From: Accumulibacter sp.
Lineage (GTDB): Bacteria; Pseudomonadota; Gammaproteobacteria; Burkholderiales; Rhodocyclaceae
Assembly: GCA_031276375.1 (NCBI GenBank)
Contig: JAISNE010000255.1
Location: 1 to 6,107, forward strand
Reading direction: 5' to 3'
Length of the DNA: 6,107 nucleotides
In this document: piece by piece, positions 5,025 through 6,107 of the stretch
Layout: each line of letters begins with the position of its first letter
Position numbering within the stretch: position 1 is the stretch's first letter
Notes under the pieces: model-generated
What the model was told of the DNA's origin: nothing
The model's database searches: none
The model's input: the letters and a program-made list of their open reading frames with translations, nothing else
Program-made: the position numbers and the translations under genes

Positions 5025-5591
5025 ATGAACAAGGCATTCACTCGGGAAACCGACGATGACGATGACGGCGGCGCCGCCGATGTTTCGCCGAGTCTGCCCC
5101 AGGGCGCCCGCAACTACATCACGCCGGTCGGCCGCGCGCGCCTCGTGGACGAGATCGACCGATTGCTGCGCGTCGAGCGTCCGCGCGTCGTCGAAGTCGC
5201 GCAGTGGGCGGCGTCGAACGGCGACCGTTCGGAGAATGGGGATTATCTCTACGGCAAGAAGCGCCTGCGCGAGATCGACCGGCGCATCCGTTTCCTGACC
5301 AAACGCCTGGATCTGGCCGAGGTCGTCGACCCGGCGGCGCGCCGGGAAAACCGCGATCAGGTGTTTTTTGGCGCGACGGTGACGCTTTGCGATGAACAGG
5401 GCGAGGAACGGACGTACCAGATCGTCGGGATCGACGAAACCGATTTCGCGCGCGGGCGGATCAGCTGGATTTCGCCGCTGGCCCGCGCGCTGCTCCAGGC
5501 GCGCCAGGGCGACGAGGTGCGTTTCCAGAGCCCGTCCGGCTGGCGGGAGGTGGAGGTGGTGAGCGTGGACTACGTGGCGATCGAGCCGTGA
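5025..5591 (+). CDS. greB: Transcription elongation factor GreB
   Basis: This is a 188-residue Gre factor. Gre proteins enter the RNA polymerase secondary channel and stimulate cleavage of backtracked RNA. After an acidic tail (MNKAF, then a DDDDD run at 10-14), the N-terminal coiled coil runs from about 31 (NYITPVGRARLVDEIDRL) to 104. Its tip loop is NGDRSENGDYLYGK (65-78), where Asp67 and Glu70 correspond to the metal-binding acidic residues of GreB. The C-terminal FKBP-like domain (about 105-188) includes VFFGATVTL, ISWISPLARALL and a GDEV motif. The RERIRF-like segment LREIDRRIRFLTKRL favours GreB over GreA. The protein is longer than the roughly 158 residues of the E. coli protein because of the acidic tail, a form common in betaproteobacteria. 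It is the only ATG in the frame before the domain, though no clear ribosome binding site precedes it. Confidence 0.94.
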   Translation: MNKAFTRETDDDDDGGAADVSPSLPQGARNYITPVGRARLVDEIDRLLRVERPRVVEVAQWAASNGDRSENGDYLYGKKRLREIDRRIRFLTKRLDLAEVVDPAARRENRDQVFFGATVTLCDEQGEERTYQIVGIDETDFARGRISWISPLARALLQARQGDEVRFQSPSGWREVEVVSVDYVAIEP

Positions 5592-5615
5592 CTGTCAAGA
5601 CCCGCCTGACCATCA

Positions 5616-5646
5616 ACCGGCACGCATCGGATGCTACCGGTTTTTT
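5616..5646 (+). terminator. Intrinsic terminator of greB
   Basis: Beginning 25 nt after the greB stop, ACCGG (5616-5620) pairs with CCGGT (5637-5641). An inner GCAT/ATGC stem has a CGG loop, with small internal loops between the two stems. A run of six T (5641-5646) follows. This is the clearest intrinsic terminator in the window and ends greB as a single-gene transcript. Confidence 0.75.
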
Positions 5647-5706
5647 GTCGCATCCCGGACGATTCGATCCCAAATTCTCGCTGGCCGCTGTTTTTTGCGC
5701 GTGAGG

Positions 5707-5800
5707 TGTTACGGGAAGTGGTAGATTCGTTGAAAGCAAGGAAAGGAGGAGAAGATGGAACTTCGTTTGCATAAGAATGCAAGGCAACACCGACCAGGTA
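5707..5800 (+). mobile_element. IS481-family element, left-end remnant
   Basis: A fragment holding the promoter-proximal end of an IS481-type insertion sequence: a likely terminal repeat starting TGTTACGGGAAGTGGTAG (5707-5724; IS481 elements begin with TGT), a strong ribosome binding site (GGAGG, 5745-5749) and the first codons of the transposase (5755 onward). The sequence then passes into the tail of the neighbouring DUF4143-type gene. No right end or target duplication can be found, so the boundaries are estimates. Confidence 0.55.
5755..5800 (+). pseudogene. IS481-family transposase, N-terminal fragment
   Basis: ATG 5755 gives MELRLHKNAR, the characteristic start of IS481 transposases, which usually continue TTP. 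Here the frame reads QHRPG, but the alternative frame reads TTPT, so a one-base deletion has occurred just after NAR. Only about 15 codons of this type remain; the helix-turn-helix and the DDE integrase core are missing. The open frame then runs into antisense of the next gene and has no meaning there. Confidence 0.6.
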
Positions 5801-5805
5801 CATTT

Positions 5806-6107
5806 TCAAGCCAAGCCTTCCATGTCTCCCAATCCGCCCACCGCGTACAGCGGCAGGTTCGTCATCCAGTTTTCCACACGGTAATCGGCCAGCGAAAGCC
5901 GGATGGCGCGGGGAATGGCGTGGGTTTTTGAAAAGGCGGCGAGACTTTTGCTTCTCAGGTTTTCTTCCGCCTTGACTTCCACGGGGATGACGCGTCCGTT
6001 TTTTTCAAAGAGAAAGTCCACTTCTCCGTCCGAGCGTTCCGCCGACCAGTACGAGGGTTTGAGGGCGCAGTCCGCAAGCAGTTGCTGACAAACGTATTGT
6101 TCCGCCA
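5806..6107 (-). CDS. DUF4143-type ATP-binding protein, C-terminal part (cut by right edge)
   Basis: The last 100 or so residues of a gene that enters from the right edge and stops with TGA at 5808-5806. The visible protein begins AEQYVCQQLLADC, then SYWSAERSDGEVDFLFEK and VIPVEVKAEENLRSKSLAAF, ending LPLYAVGGL plus a short tail. This is the C-terminal domain of the AAA ATPase / DUF4143 family, with a PD-(D/E)xK-like arrangement (the D of EVDF and the VEVK strand). The ATPase part with the P-loop lies outside the window. A GTG at 6021 could be mistaken for a start, but the frame is open to the edge and the family match extends upstream of it. The role of the family is not well established; members are often found in accessory regions. 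The tail GDMEGLA after the usual LPLYAV end may be sequence gained at the IS481 junction. Confidence 0.8.
   Translation of the reverse strand, partial: AEQYVCQQLLADCALKPSYWSAERSDGEVDFLFEKNGRVIPVEVKAEENLRSKSLAAFSKTHAIPRAIRLSLADYRVENWMTNLPLYAVGGLGDMEGLA

Overview
The window looks like a GC-rich proteobacterial chromosome, most likely betaproteobacterial (Burkholderiales or Rhodocyclales-like). This rests on the GreB form, with an acidic Asp-rich N-terminal extension before the coiled coil, and on the dctP-dctQ-dctM / lysE / greB gene content. The assignment is an inference from protein style, not a proof. The genic core (about 1075-5591) is strongly GC-rich. The left end (1-960) and the stretch around 5700-5805 are compositionally different and hold mobile-element debris.

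Layout. 1-352 (minus): 5' part of an IS630-family transposase, broken by an early stop and two frameshifts and cut by the window edge. About 420-827 (plus): a group II intron relic. It keeps a canonical 34-nt domain V and a domain VI hairpin with a bulged A, but its reverse transcriptase is reduced to about 45 N-terminal codons carrying a TGG-to-TAG change. 699-787 and 865-952: two copies of an 88-89 bp miniature element, each flanked by TA. The first copy sits exactly between intron domains V and VI. 987-1026: an unassigned stem-loop. 1075-4089 (minus): a three-gene TRAP transporter operon in the order dctP (periplasmic binding protein), dctQ (small membrane subunit), dctM (large membrane subunit). 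dctQ and dctM overlap by one base, whereas dctP and dctQ are separated by 250 bp filled with consecutive stem-loops, including two mutually exclusive ones. 4281-4886 (plus): a LysE/RhtB-family exporter divergent from dctP. 5025-5591 (plus): greB, followed by an intrinsic terminator. 5707-5800 (plus): a left-end remnant of an IS481-family element. 5806-6107 (minus): the C-terminal part of a DUF4143-type ATPase cut by the right edge.

Function. The TRAP genes form a complete ion-gradient-driven importer for an organic acid; the substrate cannot be read from the sequence. The divergent LysE-type protein probably exports an amino acid or related small molecule, with no direct link to the TRAP system beyond the shared 191-bp intergenic region. 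greB is an independent housekeeping gene for transcript cleavage.

The most interesting parts are the layered mobile-element wreckage downstream of dctM, where the miniature elements may supply transcription terminators to the operon, and the structured dctP-dctQ spacer.
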